A stretch of DNA of 64,000 bases from positions 43,504,644 to 43,568,643 of the forward strand of contig OY744613.1 of NCBI GenBank assembly GCA_963556255.1, read 5' to 3'. Under the pieces are notes generated by a model. The model saw nothing but the letters and a program-made list of their open reading frames with translations. It had not been told where the DNA came from and ran no database searches. Positions 32,214-45,579 of the stretch are shown here, piece after piece. The DNA comes from Allolobophora icterica. Its lineage: Eukaryota; Annelida; Clitellata; Crassiclitellata; Lumbricidae. Within the stretch, counting starts at the first letter, position 1; every line of letters begins with the position of its first letter. The translations under genes and the position numbers were made by a program.

Positions 32214-32552
32214 CAGAGGTTTTCAAACTGTGGTCCGCGGACCAAGAGGGGTCCGCAAAGGATATGGCGGGGGTCCGCGAGAGCGTTCTGAAAATATTAA
32301 TTAGGCCCTATAATGATTAGCACTGCATGGTCTTAACATTAATTGATGATTAACATGCATGGTCTTAACATTAACAGCCTGTCTTTTCAAATTCATACAC
32401 TACTATAAGCAAGCTTGTATTGTGGAAATAGTCTGCCTGTTATTTTGTTTAAATTTTAAATGATAAATTTTACTTTTTAAATGCGCTTGGGTCCGCGAGC
32501 TATGCCTAGAAAAAAATAGGGGTCCCTGGTCAAAAAAGTTTGAAAACCTCTG
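32214..32552. mobile_element. hAT-like MITE inside the Tc1 composite
   Basis: Ends CAGAGGTTTTCAAAC and GTTTGAAAACCTCTG, flanked by the 8-bp duplication CTGTAGGT (32206-32213, 32553-32560), as expected for hAT. 339 bp, no coding capacity. The interior is rich in GGTCCGCG. Confidence 0.93.
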
Positions 32553-32560
32553 CTGTAGGT

Positions 32561-32870
32561 GATATGATATGAAACCATGAGTGAATTACTGCCGCAATCA
32601 GTTCCCGTTTGTTTGATGGTCTCTTGCCAGCCACCGCCCTCTTCAATCTGGCCCAGAGGTTTTCAATGGGGTTGAGATCTGGGCTGTTTCCAGGCCAAGT
32701 CAATACCATCACCTTCTTTTCTTTAAACCAGTTCTGGCATTTCTTGGCTGTGTGGCATGGGTGGTATTCTAGCCCGCAGACCTGCTTTCAACAGCCTCCG
32801 ACGTACTGTCCAGTCCGACACAACGACTCCAGTCTGAGCAAGTGTCACACACAGTCGATTTCCAATCCGG
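32561..32870 (-). pseudogene. Tc1 transposase, left arm, deleted copy
   Basis: The minus strand shows the C-terminal catalytic region (TWPGNSPDLNPIENLWARLK) fused, after loss of about 400 bp, to the helix-turn-helix region (TGVVVSDWTVRRRLLKAG). The first part of the gene is missing at the palindrome centre. Confidence 0.88.
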
Positions 32871-33780
32871 GGTGTGACAGCAGCTGGAGTATTGAAGCTC
32901 TGTAAGCGTTTCAACGAGACTGGAATATTTGAAAGTAAGACAGGAAAGGGCAGGAAGAAAGCTACAAATCCACAAACTGATAGAAGACTTGCGAGACTTG
33001 CACTCCGGGATCGGAAATCGACTGCAGTTGAGATCAACAAGTCACTTGCTCAGACTGGAGTCGTTGTGTCGGACTGGACAGTACGTCGGAGGCTGTTGAA
33101 AGCAGGTCTGCGGGCTAGAATACCACGCAAGAAACCCTTCCTGAATGCTGGTCAGCAACTCAAACTCCTAATTTGGGCCAGATAATATGCCAGTTGGACA
33201 GCAGACCAGTTGAGTGAGGTTTTATGGAGTGACGAAACTCGCATATCTATTTTCGGGAGTGACGGTATCAGCTACGTTAGCCGTCGAGCTGGTGAAGACT
33301 GTTTGCCAGAGTGCACAACACCTACAATGAATTAGCATCCACTGTCCATAATGGTGTGGGGTTGCATGTCCAGAGATGCTGTTGGTCGACTGCAAGTGCT
33401 CAAAGGAACAGTAAATGCGGACAAGTAGGCCTACATAAAGGACGTCCTTCAGCCAAAGCTACTACCCTCAGCCAAGGATATTTTTGGGGATGGAAACCAT
33501 TCATTTTCCAACAGGATGGTGCCCCATGCCATACAGCCAAGAAATGCCAGAACTGGTTTAAAGAAAAGAAGGTGATGGTATTGACTTGGCCTGGAAACAG
33601 CCCAGATCTCAACCCCATTGAAGAGGGCGGTGGCTGGCAAGAGACCATCAAACAAACGGGAACTGATTGCGGCAGTAATTCACTCATGGTTTCATATCAT
33701 ATCACCTACAGACCTTCATAAACTTGTAGACAACATGTCAAGAAGGTGTCAAGCTGTAATTCAGGCAAAAGGATATCCAA
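32871..33780 (+). pseudogene. Tc1 transposase, right arm, broken copy
   Basis: Helix-turn-helix domains (LKLCKRFNETGIFESKTGKG; TGVVVSDWTVRRRLLKAG) are followed by the DDE domain (SDETR, FQQDGAPCHTA, WPGNSPDLNP). In-frame stops interrupt it near 33183 and 33330, frameshifts follow, and a short deletion removes the residues after the last motif. The N-terminus is truncated at the palindrome centre. Inactive. Confidence 0.9.
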
Positions 33781-34009
33781 CACGTTACTATGAGATTACA
33801 TGTACCGTACATGTACATATGTACACTCAACCATCAGTATTACCTACAAATAATATCAACAATTGTCAAATAAATGAAATATTTGTAAAATAAATCAACT
33901 CAATAAAAACATAACGAGCATGTTTCTGCCTTCATAGGCCTAACTATGACTTTCTGTAGCAAAATATGCAAATTGGTAGGTGTTTCCACAATTTTTGCTC
34001 GCTAGTGTA

Positions 34010-35556
34010 TAGGCCGTAGATAAACCCAAAAGTGTTAAGGAAGCTTGAATTGAGGCAAATTATGTCACAGGTTGTTTTGTCATCCAACATTTTTGGGACA
34101 GAGGAGGAATTTCCCCAGGATTCATGCCCCCCCCCCCCAGAGGCCAGCAATATTTTAATGTAGAGACCTTTTGGGGAGGGAAATTTCCCCCAGGATAGGC
34201 CTACATAGTTTGCACCCGAGAGGCGAATAATAATTTTTTGAGAGATGAATTACTAAAAAGGGGGAAAGGTCATCAACTGTGAGAGTAGTTCGTATAGAGA
34301 AAGTCTTAGAAGTTGCACGAATGTCTAAAAAAATTAAATTTGAATAAAGTCTGAAAGTTTTTTGAAGATGGATGAAATTACAAAAAAAGTAATGTGTAAA
34401 TTCGTTGGTCCCCCACAAACCTTGTTTCCTCACTGTCAGATGATGGTGATGATGATGATGATGATGACGACGACGACGACTATGATTATGGAATGAACCA
34501 TCGTTCAATATGGCGGTAGTTTTCCACTTTGCCTGGGTTGTTTTGACGTTTTATTAACTCATTTTCCTGTTTTGTTTTTTGTTTTCTGTGTGGCAGTTCA
34601 CTTTCGACTGGTAGGTACGTGCCTTCGTTTCCATTTTTTCTGCTGTTATACAGTTTAAAACGTATAAATTTCGTTGACTTTAGTCTTTTTGTAAAAGATT
34701 ATGACTCTATAGACTTGTCAATAATTGTGAATTCACGTCATGGAAAGGTGTACCTAGGCCTATTACCAGCATGAGAATTGTAGAAACAAGACTGAGGGTT
34801 AGACCTTGATTTATGTGGAGTTGGGTCCTAAGAAAGACTAGGGGGTTGAACCCACAACCCCCTGACAATTCTCACCCTGCCTATTACCATATCCATAGCA
34901 GCTACAGATTTAAGATTTTTAACCGAATCTGCGATGCAGTTAAGTATTGTAGACTGGCGCATAGTGTATTCTGAGTGTTCCGCGTGTGTAGTACTATACT
35001 GCAAGAATTTAGTTGACGTTTAATGCCACTAAGGCCCAGGTATACTTCATGCAGGACTAGCTATTTCTAAAGCACGTTGGTAAATGTTTGCAAAGCAGCA
35101 TATATTTGGCAATAAACACAATCTTAAACTATGTTAGAATGAGCCAGTTATGTGACATTTCCTGAACCTAGACTAGATTGAGGCCATTACGAAATTTCCT
35201 AATTAAGTGATTCAGAGAGGCAGTTATTGGAAACTGCAATAGTTCCGAAACTGCTGGGTATTTAGACATGAAAACTTGCACATTTTAAAATTGTCTACCA
35301 TTTCTTAACATAGTGGCAGAAATTTTCTTAAAATCTGGGACAAAGAAGTAAGGACATTATTGTGAAAACTAGTTGATCTACAGAATGACTAAACTGCAAA
35401 AAATCACCTTCTGGAGTTATATTTATGTGGACAGTCATCATAATGAAGGTTTGAGAAGTGTTGTTATTTTAACTGTGTGATTTCCAACTTTAAATAGATT
35501 TTTATAGTAGTATAGAAGAGCATTTATTTAAAAAAATAGCATACAATAAATTTATA
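34010..35556. other. no gene recognised
   Basis: Contains a GAT/GAC trinucleotide tract (about 34441-34480), a C homopolymer near 34128-34139 and the interspersed fragment at 34823-34879 (see 23133). TAGGCCTA occurs at 34196 and 34755. Confidence 0.5.
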
Positions 35557-35586
35557 ATGTTGTTCCACTGTCTTGAAGCTGTAAAG

Positions 35587-36468
35587 ATGGAAGCAAGAAC
35601 CTGTAACAGAGAAGACCGGCATAAATGCGAATTTTGTAACAAGACATTTACATATATTGCCAATCGCAAAATCCACGTAAGAACCCACACTGGAGAAAAG
35701 CCATACAGGTGCAATTTATGTGACAAAGCATTTGCACGGAGAGTTAACCTCCATTGGCATACAAAAGTCCATACTGAAAAAAAAACATACAAATGTGAAT
35801 TATGCAGTGAAGCATTTGCATGGAGTGGGAACCTTAAGAATCATCAAAGAACCCACACTGGAGAAAAACCGTTTATATGTAATTTATGTCACAAAGCATT
35901 TGCACTGAATGGTAATCTCAAGAAGCACTTGCCAACACACACTGGAGAAAAACCCTACAATTGCAATTTTTGTCAAAAAGTATTTGTATGGAAGGGTAAT
36001 CTGCGAAGACATTCAAATTCCCACTTTGGAGAAAAACCATACAAGTGCAATTTATGTTCAACAGCATTTGCAGATAACGGTGGTCTGAAATATCACAGAA
36101 AAACGCACAGTGGAGAAAAGCAATACATCTGCCTGTCATGCAATAAAATGTTTTTATGCGAACAGAATCTTCGTCAGCATTCAAAGTACCACACTGGTGA
36201 AAGACCACACAAGTGCAATGTATGTCACAAGGCATTTATAATGAAGAGTCATTTCAACACGCACATGCGAATACACACTGCAGAAAAACCACATAAATGT
36301 AATATGTGTAACAAAGCATTTGCACAATATAGTAATCTCGACAAACACATGGGAACACATAGTGGAGAAAAACCATACAAATGTGACATATGCCAGAAAG
36401 CATTTTCATGGAGGAATAATCTGGGAAGGCATACACGGATACATAGACAAGAAAAACCACACCAGTGA
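35587..36468 (+). CDS. C2H2 zinc-finger protein, truncated, about 293 aa
   Basis: Ten fingers with standard linkers, from KCEFCNKTF to the [10 protein letters not shown] finger. An ATG at 35557 would add ten residues; the one at 35587 (MEARTC) looks more natural. The frame breaks at 36468 within the next finger (CACCAGTGA in place of a Cys codon), and decayed fingers continue downstream. It lacks the C-terminal module of its relatives. It may be a dying gene or still make a shorter DNA-binding protein. Confidence 0.8.
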   Translation: MEARTCNREDRHKCEFCNKTFTYIANRKIHVRTHTGEKPYRCNLCDKAFARRVNLHWHTKVHTEKKTYKCELCSEAFAWSGNLKNHQRTHTGEKPFICNLCHKAFALNGNLKKHLPTHTGEKPYNCNFCQKVFVWKGNLRRHSNSHFGEKPYKCNLCSTAFADNGGLKYHRKTHSGEKQYICLSCNKMFLCEQNLRQHSKYHTGERPHKCNVCHKAFIMKSHFNTHMRIHTAEKPHKCNMCNKAFAQYSNLDKHMGTHSGEKPYKCDICQKAFSWRNNLGRHTRIHRQEKPHQ

Positions 36469-37260
36469 AATCGTGTCACAAAGCATTTGCACATAGTAGT
36501 GGCCTTAAAACACACATGAGAACACACACTGGAGAGAAGCCTTACATAATATGTGAATTATGTAACAAAGAATTCGCACTTAGGTATATTCTGGAATGTC
36601 GTAGAAGAACTCACGCTGGAGAAAAAACATGTCCTTGACTGTTCTGCAACACAATATTTTGTGCAATAGATCGCTTAGTATGCATTCAGAAATCTACACT
36701 GCAGAAAAACCATACAAGTGCAACTTATGTGATGAAGCATTTACACAGGGTGATCTTCTCAAACGGCACATGCGAACACACACACACACTGGAGAAAAAG
36801 AAGAATATAAATGCAATTTGTGTCACAAGGCATTTGCACAGCTCTTGGTGAATTCTCAGAAGACATAATATGAAAGCACATAATAGATTATGTCATAAAG
36901 AATTTCAGAGAGGACTACGGAAAGGCTTACATACATAAGAAAAACAAAAAGTCATGTCACAGAGCATGTGCACAGACTAGTGACCTTAAAATACACACGA
37001 TAACACACAATGGGGAAAATTCACATAAATTATGCCATAGGAGATTTCATACTGGCAAAAAACAATGTCTTTGCAGGTTATCTAAGAATCCATACTAGAG
37101 AAAACTGAACAGGTGCATTTGATGCCAGTAAGTATTTGCGATCTAACACACGAGTATTCGCATGGGAGAAAAGCCATGCAAATGTGAGTTTTGTAATCAA
37201 TCAATTAGACTTAATGGATTTCTCAAATTCCATGTATGAATACACGATGGAAAAACTATT
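36469..37260 (+). pseudogene. decayed finger array downstream of the 35.6-kb gene
   Basis: Finger pieces in shifting frames: GHKAF-like units near 36480, CELCNKEF near 36550, CNLCDEAF near 36720 and CHKAFAQ near 36820, then weaker remains to about 37260. No C-terminal module was found. Confidence 0.8.
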
Positions 37261-39247
37261 ATACAAGAGTGAAATATAGCGAACCACTGCAGTGTTGCGA
37301 ATGATAGAGAGATGCCATGAAAGTAGGGTACATAAGAGCTGTTGACCATTTACGTAGACAATTTTAAACGTGTCGATGGAAAATATCTAAACAACAGGAG
37401 TTTTTGATAACTTGTATGCAAAGGGAGTAAAAAGCCATGTTGAGATGTAAGTCAGGTGTATGGAGGTCATTTCAAAAGTAATCCTTTATTAATTTTATTT
37501 TGATATCTTTAGGATTTGGGCTTTGATGGAATCTTTGAAATTGGAAAAAAATTCTGTGGAAATTTGTTTTCATCATTACTATGATGCTCTTTGGGAAGAC
37601 ACCTTTCTTAACCTATTTTAAATATACATTTGAAATTACTTTTTAAAACCAAAATAGGCTTATTTAAAAAGTTCCGAGTTTAAATGTTTTAACTTTTGTT
37701 CCACCTATGTTGTTTGCTGTATGGGTGGTTTACTAGTGTAACGTTTCTTCCAAATGTTTATGGAGATTCCTCATGTTTTTGAAGTTCAGTTGTGTTTTAT
37801 CGAAAAAAATTTCAAATCAGACTTTAATAGTTTTTAATTTTCTGAGCACTTCCTCTCAAGCGCCAGCCTCCAGTCCAATTGAACATAGGGGTAAGAAATG
37901 ACTCCAGCTGTTGGGGTGAGGGTTAAGGCTACAGAATTCACCAGATTCTTTATGGGGTAAGACAATCTCCACAGACTGGTTTCTGGGAGTCACTGATCGG
38001 AGGATGGCTGAATAGTTCTAATTCACCTCAACACAGTTGCCCCTATACCAGGAACGAAGGCCCTGCAGGTTAGTCCGAAGTTCATGCTTTAAGGAGGGAG
38101 ACGATAGAGGGAATGGTGAAACTTGGACCAACATATTCGTCAGTGGATGAGTTGACCATAATATCGAGGGTCACTGACAGAGGAAATGTCATTTTAATCA
38201 TCAATCTATCCATGGGAACAATTTTGTCCAAGGAACGAGTTCGATCCCAGAATCCTGGCGATGTGATCCTCGACCATAATTAATTTCCAGGAGGAAATGA
38301 GTGTCCTTTGCATGGTCAACGGAGGGCCAGTTTCGGGTCCTAACTGCACTGGAATAACTGGATAGGGCTGCATATTACTACACGTCTGAATTAGATGTAT
38401 TCGCCCTGCTAAATTATAGATGTCAAGCTTCAGCTACACAGAGTCCTAAAACTTTACAACAAATAAATTAACAATTGGAAATAATGCCTTCAACCAAGAC
38501 ATGTCCCAAAGAAAAGCACTAGCATTACAAATACTGAAGGCCAGTAACTGCAATAAAAGTGCAAGTGATAGGTATGCTTATTAAAACCACTTGCATATCT
38601 TTACCCAAGCAAGCAGTAACTTTCGTAATTTACAAGATTTCATTACAATTTCATGAACTGTTGCATAGGACAGACCAAGTTGCCAAGTGACAGGCTTCTG
38701 AAGAATATTCATTAGTCCAAGAAGTCAAGCACAGGTAGGAATGTTCTGTCCCTGTTTGCAAGTGACTTGACATCATCAATTATTGTGTTATGGGGGAAAT
38801 GCAGGTCTGATGGTAACCGAATCAGTTATTTTCATGGATGAGATATGTGCAAAATAGCCACAGAAATAGGTTAATTACACGGTGTATCATTTATCAGAGG
38901 TTAAAAACACCAATTTGGTGCTCTTACTCAAACACTGTCATTTTAAACATAATATGCTATGGTTGAAATGCCTGTGCAGCGAGTTTACTTTAAAATATCT
39001 GCTTCAGATATTTGCCACAATTTGGCAAACATGTTGAAGTACATGCCCTCTAAAATGTCTCTTTAAAGTATTTCTCGTGATACCATTTTCTCAACGCAGT
39101 GGTTAACAAATGACCATCCTTGAGGGCAGTTAATACGCGCTGGAGTGTTCCCACCTCGATAAGATCCTTTGCATACGCCTCTGCTTAGGGGGCCCTAATT
39201 CTTTTCGGTAGCCTGACTATATATTGCGGACTTCATTTCATGCTTTG
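37261..39247. other. no gene recognised
   Basis: Non-coding, AT-rich; no repeat with clear borders seen. Confidence 0.45.
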
Positions 39248-39390
39248 GTAAATTTATGCGATGACCGAGTGCCCGTTAATGTAAACAACATGGTCGCCAC
39301 TGACATCGCTCCAATAGAGCGCCCCTAGCGACTAGTAACTATATGTGACACACGCACGTACGCACGCACGCGCGCGCATAATCGAACGCA
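39248..39390. repeat. copy of the fold-back D arm plus CG-rich repeat
   Basis: ATGGTCGCCACTGACATCGC with CCAATAGAGCGC matches the arms at 54803 and 60500. It is followed by an alternating CACGTACGCACGCACGCG tract. Confidence 0.7.
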
Positions 39391-41639
39391 TTCATGAAAA
39401 ATGGGCCTCATTAATTTTAGGGGTAATCTCAAACTGTAGAGGGTAGGATGGAAGTCGCCTTCAAGCTGCCCTCAAGTGTAACTAGAAATCGATTTCATCC
39501 TACCTCCTGGTTATCTGAACGCGATTTCAAGTTACCGTGGGGTAAGGTAAAGTAAGTGTTATCTGAAATTGCTACACCGTCACACGCACGTAGGGGCTAC
39601 CGATGAATCTGGAGGGACGCTCTAACCCAAGCTTCTCGATCGCTTTCTGGGCTCTGTCCATTGCGAGCAGTTTTACCAAATAGTCGCCAGATGGAAGCAG
39701 AGTGTCCGAACAACAAGCAGCACTGTGTGGATATGGATTCCTTTCTCTTTTTTCCCGAAAACTATTTTAATAATGTCTATACGTTGACAAATTTAGGATC
39801 ACTATAGGACAATATTTATAAGAATTATTTGTTCTACAAACAAAAGTGACAAATTTTTCTCTTTATATTAGTAGAGATTGTTTAAATCGAACGTCTTCAA
39901 CACCATTTTATAATGTGAAATTCTTATATATTTCTTTATTCATTTATAGTTAGTTATTCAAAATACTGCTTTAATCTTGTTGATTTTTGTAGTCGAACAC
40001 AGTTCGGCAACAATAATAAAAATGTCAAAATGAAAACATAGGCAGAGTTAGGAACTTGAACGGTTTATTGATGAATTGCAACCTCGTAATTCATTCAGTT
40101 GGTTGACTACTGTAACAGACCAACTGAATGACCCAAGTCGACTTATTGGGGTCGATTTGGTCATCCTAAGTCGAGTCGAGTCATTTCTGCTTAGCGCAAC
40201 TGACCCTAAGTTGAATTTGTACAGAAAAGTGACTTGAAGTTTTTTTTTCACAATTCGACTAGTTTAAGACACAAACTTGAGACACAAACAAATCTAAATT
40301 TATCACGTCACACTAATGATCGTGAAGCGCCGAGGCCAGGGCAGCATTAGGCCTATTTGTTGCACTGTCTCACGTAGGCTACTCAGCTTTGTGTGGCACT
40401 CAGAACTGTGGGCATAAGCTGACAGTTACTTTTACAATTAATTCGGAATGGAAACATTACTAGATTGACGATTGATAATTATTATAATCATCATAATCGC
40501 ATATGGACATGGGACATCTTCCAGCGATGCTCCAACTACAAAAAAATAAAGTGTCGATTGTAGTTTTGTGCTTCAACTGTATGATCCTTAAATTTCCAGC
40601 AGCTATTTATACAAGTAGGCTACTGTTTAAGCTAGGCCTGTATGAGGCCTAGTCTTCTAACATTTACTCTAATGACAATAGCACCGTTTTCACAATGCAC
40701 GGGCATCAATCGAGTATCAGTTATAGTTTCACCAAAGTGACCGTAGTTTTAACTTTCTAACAAGTCTGAAACAGCGTGGTCACTTGAGAAACCGGAATGC
40801 TTCCCTGCACTTCGAATACATGTAGGCTACATGTAAATCACCTGGAGCCTTCTTTGCACCCAGGCCACTTCCAGATGCTTGCGTTCCAAGACTCATAGCC
40901 TACGAAATATGAAAATTTTGAAATGAAGTTAGTGCCAAATTTAATGTCGATACAACAGAAAACGTAGTTAATTCTATTATTGCACACTATAAATCTGTAG
41001 CCTAATTAAAATGAATTAGGCCTACACTAAGGACAATATTTAAAAAAACAAGCATTACAAAACTGTTCAAACACAAATAAACAGCATAAAATAGGCTTAA
41101 TACACTTTTAGCAATTTTATTCATCACGTGTTTCGGTCACATTACTCATTGGTGTTATGAAATTGATGCTTGCGAGGCAAAACTGGCTTAACATTTTCAT
41201 TTTTTACATCATGACATTTTTGTATTATTGCAATGGTCGTACGTAATCGTTTTTACCATATCAGAAATCCACTTTAAGTCGGAAGTTGATTGTTTTTCTG
41301 CCAAGTCGGATCAAGTCGTTTTGGCTCCAAGTCATCGACCAAGTCACTTTAGGGTCAAGTTGTGACAGATTGGCTGACCAAAATCATTCCCAGGTCTACT
41401 CAAATTAAGCTCAAGATATGTCATTTAGCGAAACAGGTAGGCTAATAAATAGTTTAAGCATATTTCTTTACGGAAATCTGGTAATGTAGCGTAACTTTCT
41501 ATCACATTTTCATGTAAATTAAATGCCATTTAGGCCTGGGTTCCATATTCAAAGCTATAGGGGAGCCTATATGTATAATACTGGAAAAATAATAGTGCTG
41601 TAGAATACTGCGCTGCCTTTTAAGCACAGACATGGTTTC
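39391..41639. other. no gene recognised
   Basis: Non-coding. Clusters of AAGTCG-rich sequence at about 40130-40220 and 41280-41350 may be arms of a degenerate repeat. TAGGCCTA occurs at 40348 and 41017. Confidence 0.45.
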
Positions 41640-42373
41640 GTATCAGACGAATAATAACTCGAAGTCAGTTATCGATCACTTTTTCGTTAATGAAGCACTG
41701 TTTGATAAGGTTCAGTACGTCATCTGAGATAATTGACAGTGGTATGAACCTTTCTGACCATTTACCTCTGGTACTGCACCTTTCAGACAGCCTTTTGGAT
41801 GATGGTGATGACCTTGTTAGGCAGGTTCCTACTAGAGTCAAGTCTGGGCGTCTTCGATGGTATAAAGCAGATATTGCATCTTATTATCATGCTACTAATG
41901 TTTACCTAGGTCAGATTGATTCATCAAAAATCTTTACAAACTGTAATGTAGGATGTTTGGGTGAGCATGGTTATGACATAGATGCTGTTTATAAAATGAT
42001 TGTAGATGTACTAATATGTCAAGCCGCAGATGAAAACTGTCCAAAAACCACAGCATCACACTATATGCATTATTGGGATGGTGAGCTTACTGACTTGAAG
42101 AACAAATCCATAGCTGCTCATGATCTGTGGAAAGCATGTGAACGACCCAGTCAGGGACCAATACATAATACCAAAAGGTGTGCAAAGGCAGAATATAAGC
42201 GTGCCATTAGAAACAAGAAATCTATGGAAGCTACCTGTGTTTCTAATGACTTAAATGAATATCTTCTGGCAAAGGACACAAATTCTTTCTGGAAAACTTG
42301 ACAAACCAAATTTAAAGCTAAGCATAAACCTCCCTTATCTGTAGATGGTCGTAGTGAACCGAGAGACATTGCT

Positions 42374-43903
42374 GAGTCATTTTCCGGTAAATGCATAAAT
42401 TGACAATTCAGCTGTCCCCGGTCAATTCTAAGAAAACAATACCTAGTCTGATCATGCTAAGTGATTAGATTAAAACGTTATTGATCAGTCAACAACTTAA
42501 GACCTTTGAAAGTAATTCAGAGCAATAAAATAATTTCTTACAATTTATTTTGAATTTAAAATGTTCCACTCCGTTACCGTCCCTAGGCTATAGTACATAT
42601 TGCTTTCGTCTAAAATTTCAAAATGATTTGCATTAAACCAAAAAATGTGACTGTTTCTTTTATAATAAACATAATTGCATATTTCTAAATACAACTTAGA
42701 AACTTACAACTTCAGTATAATTTTTTAAAATATATTTTAACTTGTCCCCGGAAAATTATGTCCGCTCCGTTAACATTTAATTATCTTGTATCTCACAACC
42801 CTTCCAGTTCTTTGGTCCCGCAACTTAACACATCTCTTCTGTGAAGATCTATGTAAGTAAGTATGTCTTAATACAGGATCTGAATGCTAAGACAAATTTC
42901 TTACAAATTTTCATTTATTACGTACCTCATGTGTTTTTTCATAATACATCCACTCCGTTACTGCATTTTTGCAATGATTATGAATAAATTTAATTTAAAT
43001 AATATTTTTAATATAACATTTATAAGCTATATAATGAGTGTACCGACGATTAATGTGGACGCATGAGAGATAATATGATATTTACCGTGCTGATACACAA
43101 TTTGTCCACTCCGTTAACTGTCCACTCAGTTACCATAAATGTGACCTTTGAGGTACTAAAATTTATTCCACTGTCAGGATAAGTCGTCTACTTAAATTAT
43201 CATTTCTAATACAACTTATATAACAATATAAGACATTTTAAATAAATTTTTGCTTCGGCAGACTGTTTTTTTAAAGTTCACTTTTCACATTCTGTGCTCA
43301 ATTCTCGACAAATGGCAACGGAGCGGAACTTTTTATGGTAATTTTTTAATGTAATTTTGATGTTATGAGCAGATTTTTAAGACAACATCATAAATATTTT
43401 AATGTTTTTTTGTTCATTTGATCACTGGTAATGATTGGCTGAAGTGATTTTTATTTTGTTATTTGGCCAAAAAAATACAGTCAACTTTACGTTGATTAGA
43501 TTCCCTATTTTTCTTTCGGTAACGGAGTGGAATTTCTTAACAAAATTTAAAATGTGATGGAATTAAATAATCATTTGTATTGTAATTTCTTTTATATTTA
43601 TTTTATAAACATTAATACTAAAAACATATTGGCATGTCAAACTACGCAGAATGAAGCTGTCTACTATATATAAATAGCTGATATGTGTTTTGGTAACGGA
43701 GTAACGGAGTGGACAAACATTTTCGTAGGGCTATTTTCTTTCTGCTAATAACTTCATAATTTTACATATTAGTGCAAAACCAAATATATATTAGTAAAAT
43801 AGAATATTAAAGATTTGCTCCAAACAAAAATCAATGTAATTTGCCCCAAAATATTTTTTGCTTCTTCAATTAGTGAATGTGACATATTACCGGAAAATGA
43901 CTC
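42374..43903. mobile_element. 1.53-kb inverted-repeat element with GTAACGGAGTGG motif array
   Basis: Perfect 17-bp ends GAGTCATTTTCCGGTAA / TTACCGGAAAATGACTC are flanked by TGCT on both sides (42370-42373, 43904-43907). It has no coding capacity. A 13-15-bp motif, TCCACTCCGTTAC, occurs in the left part at about 42565, 42760, 42949, 43105 and 43120, and in reverse complement (GTAACGGAGTGGA) in the right part at about 43315, 43518 and 43692 (partly doubled). Spacing is mostly 155-205 bp. The superfamily is not clear; a 4-bp duplication fits several DNA-transposon groups. Confidence 0.85.
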
Positions 43904-44560
43904 TGCTATGGCCTTTGCTACAAATTTTAGAGCTGCATGCTCTCCTAATAATGCAAAAACCAGTGAGAAACTTAGCAAGCGATTTCACAATAGGCTTAGT
44001 CACTATAATACAGCTTCTCAATATAAAGTGATCTCAGTAGAACTAGTTGACCAATGTATTCGTAAAATGAAACGAGGTAAAGCTCCTGGGCTGGATCGCA
44101 TTGAGACGGAACATCTAGTTTATGCACATCCTAAACTGGTTGTTTTGCTCTCACTGTTTTTCAACCAAATGCTTGTGCATGGCAGAGTTCCCACCAGTTT
44201 TGGTTTGGGCATAATCATACCCTTGTACAGCAAGTGCCTACCTTAGATAATGGCAATAGTGATAACTATCGTGGCATCACATTAAGTTCAAATTTATCTA
44301 AACTTTTTGAAATGTGTATACTTGAGCATTATGGCAGCTATTTTTACACCTCTAACTTACAGTTTGGATTCAAAAAGGGGTTGGGATGTTCACATGCAAT
44401 CCTTGCAGTCAGAGCAGCATTTTATGCAGTAGTCACTTTACAAGTCATGTGTCCACTGTCAACTTATGTGCATTGGACATGTTAAAAGCCTATGACAAAG
44501 TGAACCACTATGCTTTGTTCAATAAGCTAATGGACAGACAGGTTCTTCGTGAAGTTTTAA

Positions 44561-45579
44561 CCCTCAGGCTACCAAGGTTTTTTTTGCGACATCGGCAACC
44601 AAGGGGGGGGGTGGTTACCACCCCCCGGAATTTCGTGTTTGGTTTCAAATATCATATCATGCAATATAGCATTTGATTCAGCATTCATTTCTGAAAAGAA
44701 TGGTATATTTAGTTGTGAAATATATGAATGCATCTCGAAATTATATAGTTTTTAACAAAGGCACCGGTCCATTTAACGATATCTGATATTATCCCACACA
44801 ATTTGTACTTTTTAGATAAGAAATATAAATGATGTGGGTTTTGAAAATGAACTATGTATCCAAGAATATTCTAAATATAATGAGGCTTAATTTTCAACAA
44901 TACAAACTATTCCAAAGTCTGTTTTAGTTACAGGCAAAACCTAAAGGCGTGCAGCTATATCAACATGAAACAAGAAATTATGTAATTTTTCCCGGCAGTC
45001 AGATAGGCCTACGTCAGTGGTCCTTGCAGTTATTGCAAGTTACTTTCATTGTTTTGTGGGAATGCATCCTGCAAACCGGCTTCTTGAACACTTCACAGCA
45101 CTGCTTTTACTCTGTTAGCATTCTGCTTCAACTGTTTATAGCCCTTCCCCATACCCAACCATATCGGTTTACGTTGTGATGTTGCATCAGTGATTTTCAC
45201 ACTGAAAAAGCGTATTATTATTTATTATGATCACTTCCGGTTTTCAAAAGGCAAATAACTAAGCAAGCAAATATAGCCCTACATTCCCTCTAAAGAATGG
45301 CATAGTTGTTTCTCTTCCAGAAAGAATAATGAATACCTTCATAGTCGACAAACAGCTAACAACTGAGAAATTCCTGATTTCAACAAGGTGGTACCTAGGC
45401 TATATCGGGTATAACTTTTTTATGGTGTGGGATATCATCACGACTTTTACCTCAAAATGTGTGGAAATGGACCCCCTACAGCTACCTAAAATGTCAAAAT
45501 TATATTCCATGTGCTAAAAAAAAATTTTGCAGAAAAACGTAGGGGGGGGTGGTAACCACCCCCCTTGGTAGCCCGAGGG
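44561..45579. mobile_element. piggyBac-like non-autonomous element
   Basis: Flanked by TTAA (44557-44560, 45580-45583). The ends are CCCTCAGGCTACCAAGG and CCTTGGTAGCCCGAGGG (one mismatch), starting CCC as in piggyBac. Just inside each end lies a G-box palindrome, GGGGGGTGGTTACCACCCCC. 1,019 bp, no transposase seen. Confidence 0.88.

Larger units (their letters stand above)
31884..34007. mobile_element. palindromic Tc1/mariner composite
   Basis: The outer ends CACTAGCGAGCAAAA and TTTTTGCTCGCTAGTG are flanked by TA, the Tc1 target. The left arm carries transposase sequence on the minus strand (internally deleted), the right arm on the plus strand. They meet head to head at about 32870-32880 inside the region coding the N-terminal helix-turn-helix. 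Each arm therefore keeps only its own 3' terminal repeat. Confidence 0.88.

Noticed and set aside
42560..43715. CRISPR-like reading of the GTAACGGAGTGG motif array
   Set aside because: The motif is 13-15 bp, spaced about 190 bp, and switches orientation within a transposon with inverted ends.
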